DNA from: Burkholderiales bacterium
GTDB taxonomy: Bacteria > Pseudomonadota > Gammaproteobacteria > Burkholderiales > JAEUOS01
Reading direction: 5' to 3'
Assembly: GCA_947473125.1 (NCBI GenBank)
Contig: CANJDH010000051.1
Location: 1 to 33,753 of the forward strand
Length of the DNA stretch: 33,753 nt
Shown here: positions 33,037-33,753 of the stretch, in pieces
How positions within the stretch are numbered: position 1 is the first letter of the stretch
Layout of the letters: the number at the start of each line of letters is the position of its first letter
Notes under the pieces: generated by a model
The model's input: only the letters and a program-made list of their open reading frames with translations
What the model was told of the DNA's origin: nothing
The model's database searches: none
Program-made: the position numbers and the translations under genes

Positions 33037-33753
33037 ATGAAACAAACCTACAAGATCGCAGCGATCCAGACGCTATCGAACCACATCGTCGCCGACAACC
33101 TCAAGGCGGCGGGCGAGTTGATCGCGCAGGCGGCCGGCGCGGGCGCCGAACTGGTGGCCCTACCCGAGTATTTTTGCATCATGGGCCAGAAAGAAACCGA
33201 CAAGGTCGATGCGCGCGAGCCGTTTGCCCTAGCCGCGGACTTGCGCGGCCAGTCGACACCGATCCAGGATTTCCTCGCCGCGGCCGCCGCGCGCCACAAG
33301 GTATGGCTGGTCGGCGGGACGATCCCGATCGACTGCGGTTCGACCGAGAAAATCCTCAATACCTCGCTGGTATTTGACAGCAGCGGCACTTGCGTGGCGC
33401 GCTACGACAAGATCCATTTGTTCGGCTTTCGCAAGACCCACGAGGACGGCCGCGTCGAGCAATTCGACGAGGCGCGCACCATCCGCCATGGCAGCAACGC
33501 GCCGGTCACGCTCGATTCCCCGTTCGGCAAGCTCGGCCTGTCGGTCTGCTACGACCTGCGCTTTCCCGAACTGTACCGGGCGCTGTCGCCGAAAAACGCG
33601 CCATGCGACGTGATTTTTGTTCCATCGGCGTTCACGGCCACCACCGGAAAGGCGCACTGGGAGCCACTCTTGAGGGCACGTGCGATCGAAAACCTGGCCT
33701 ACGTACTGGCGCCGGCGCAGGGCGGCAAGCACAGCAACGGGCGCCGCACCCAC
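33037..33753 (+). CDS. Carbon-nitrogen hydrolase (nitrilase superfamily, Nit1/omega-amidase-like), 3' truncated
   Basis: The ATG at 33037 opens a frame without a stop to the window edge (239 codons visible). All three members of the catalytic triad are visible: Glu in ALPEYFCIM, Lys in YDKIHLFGF and Cys in LSVCYDLRFPELYRALS. The style matches the Nit1/NitFhit branch, including bacterial deaminated-glutathione amidase and omega-amidase, which repair or recycle damaged metabolites in the cytosol. A missing C-terminal end of about 30 residues is expected beyond the window. It follows the yhdP-like gene by 11 bases; in relatives tldD usually comes next. Confidence 0.93.
   Translation, partial: MKQTYKIAAIQTLSNHIVADNLKAAGELIAQAAGAGAELVALPEYFCIMGQKETDKVDAREPFALAADLRGQSTPIQDFLAAAAARHKVWLVGGTIPIDCGSTEKILNTSLVFDSSGTCVARYDKIHLFGFRKTHEDGRVEQFDEARTIRHGSNAPVTLDSPFGKLGLSVCYDLRFPELYRALSPKNAPCDVIFVPSAFTATTGKAHWEPLLRARAIENLAYVLAPAQGGKHSNGRRTH

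Noticed and set aside
1-33753. Search for tRNA, rRNA, CRISPR, insertion-sequence transposases and attachment sites
   Set aside because: No cloverleaf, rRNA-like stretch, regularly spaced repeats or transposase motifs were recognised by eye on either strand.

Overview
The window is GC-rich, densely coded DNA from a Gram-negative proteobacterium, most likely a betaproteobacterium close to Burkholderiales. The gene content supports this: RND pumps with a NodT-type outer-membrane lipoprotein, an ilvE / CHCC zinc-finger / gmhB / plsC / metallopeptidase / gloA string, glnE divergent from a yhdP-like giant AsmA-type gene followed by a nitrilase-family gene, and a salicylate 5-hydroxylase-like (NagG/NagH) oxygenase. 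No rRNA, tRNA, CRISPR array, phage or complete insertion sequence was seen. Intergenic spaces are short, many genes overlap by 1-4 bases (often with GTG starts), and no gene-free stretch exceeds about 120 bases.

Layout. (1) 1-2453, plus strand: end of an RND adaptor and its outer-membrane factor. (2) 15141 down to 2480, one long minus-strand run: a second RND adaptor and permease, a MATE exporter, a membrane ferredoxin/cyclase-like fusion, a two-subunit Rieske oxygenase, an unusual response regulator overlapping a secreted SUMF1-domain protein, and a NitT/TauT-type ABC ATPase and permease with no binding protein. (3) rsmA on the plus strand, diverging from the second RND operon across an 18-bp perfect palindrome. 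(4) 19859 down to 16078: a six-gene minus-strand housekeeping operon from ilvE to gloA. (5) 19973-24025, plus strand: a zinc-ribbon/HEAGH membrane protein, a secreted protein, an MFS transporter and AzlCD. (6) A cupin gene and a divergent GMC oxidoreductase. (7) glnE (minus), then a yhdP-like gene and a nitrilase-family gene (plus) cut by the window edge.

The most interesting signal is a short imperfect-palindromic repeat of about 45-55 bases found at three unrelated loci: inside rsmA, inside glnE as a head-to-head pair, and between the RND permease and MATE genes. In rsmA and glnE it is in frame and encodes similar peptides around the residues A-S-E-T; at the MATE locus the same peptide frame is open into the MATE gene. 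This resembles in principle the protein-coding palindromic elements of Rickettsia, but the sequence is not one I recognise. Other notable points are a redox-type cyclase whose catalytic Asn/Arg are replaced, a palindrome that forms a symmetric -10 for two divergent genes, and a possible leaderless response-regulator mRNA.
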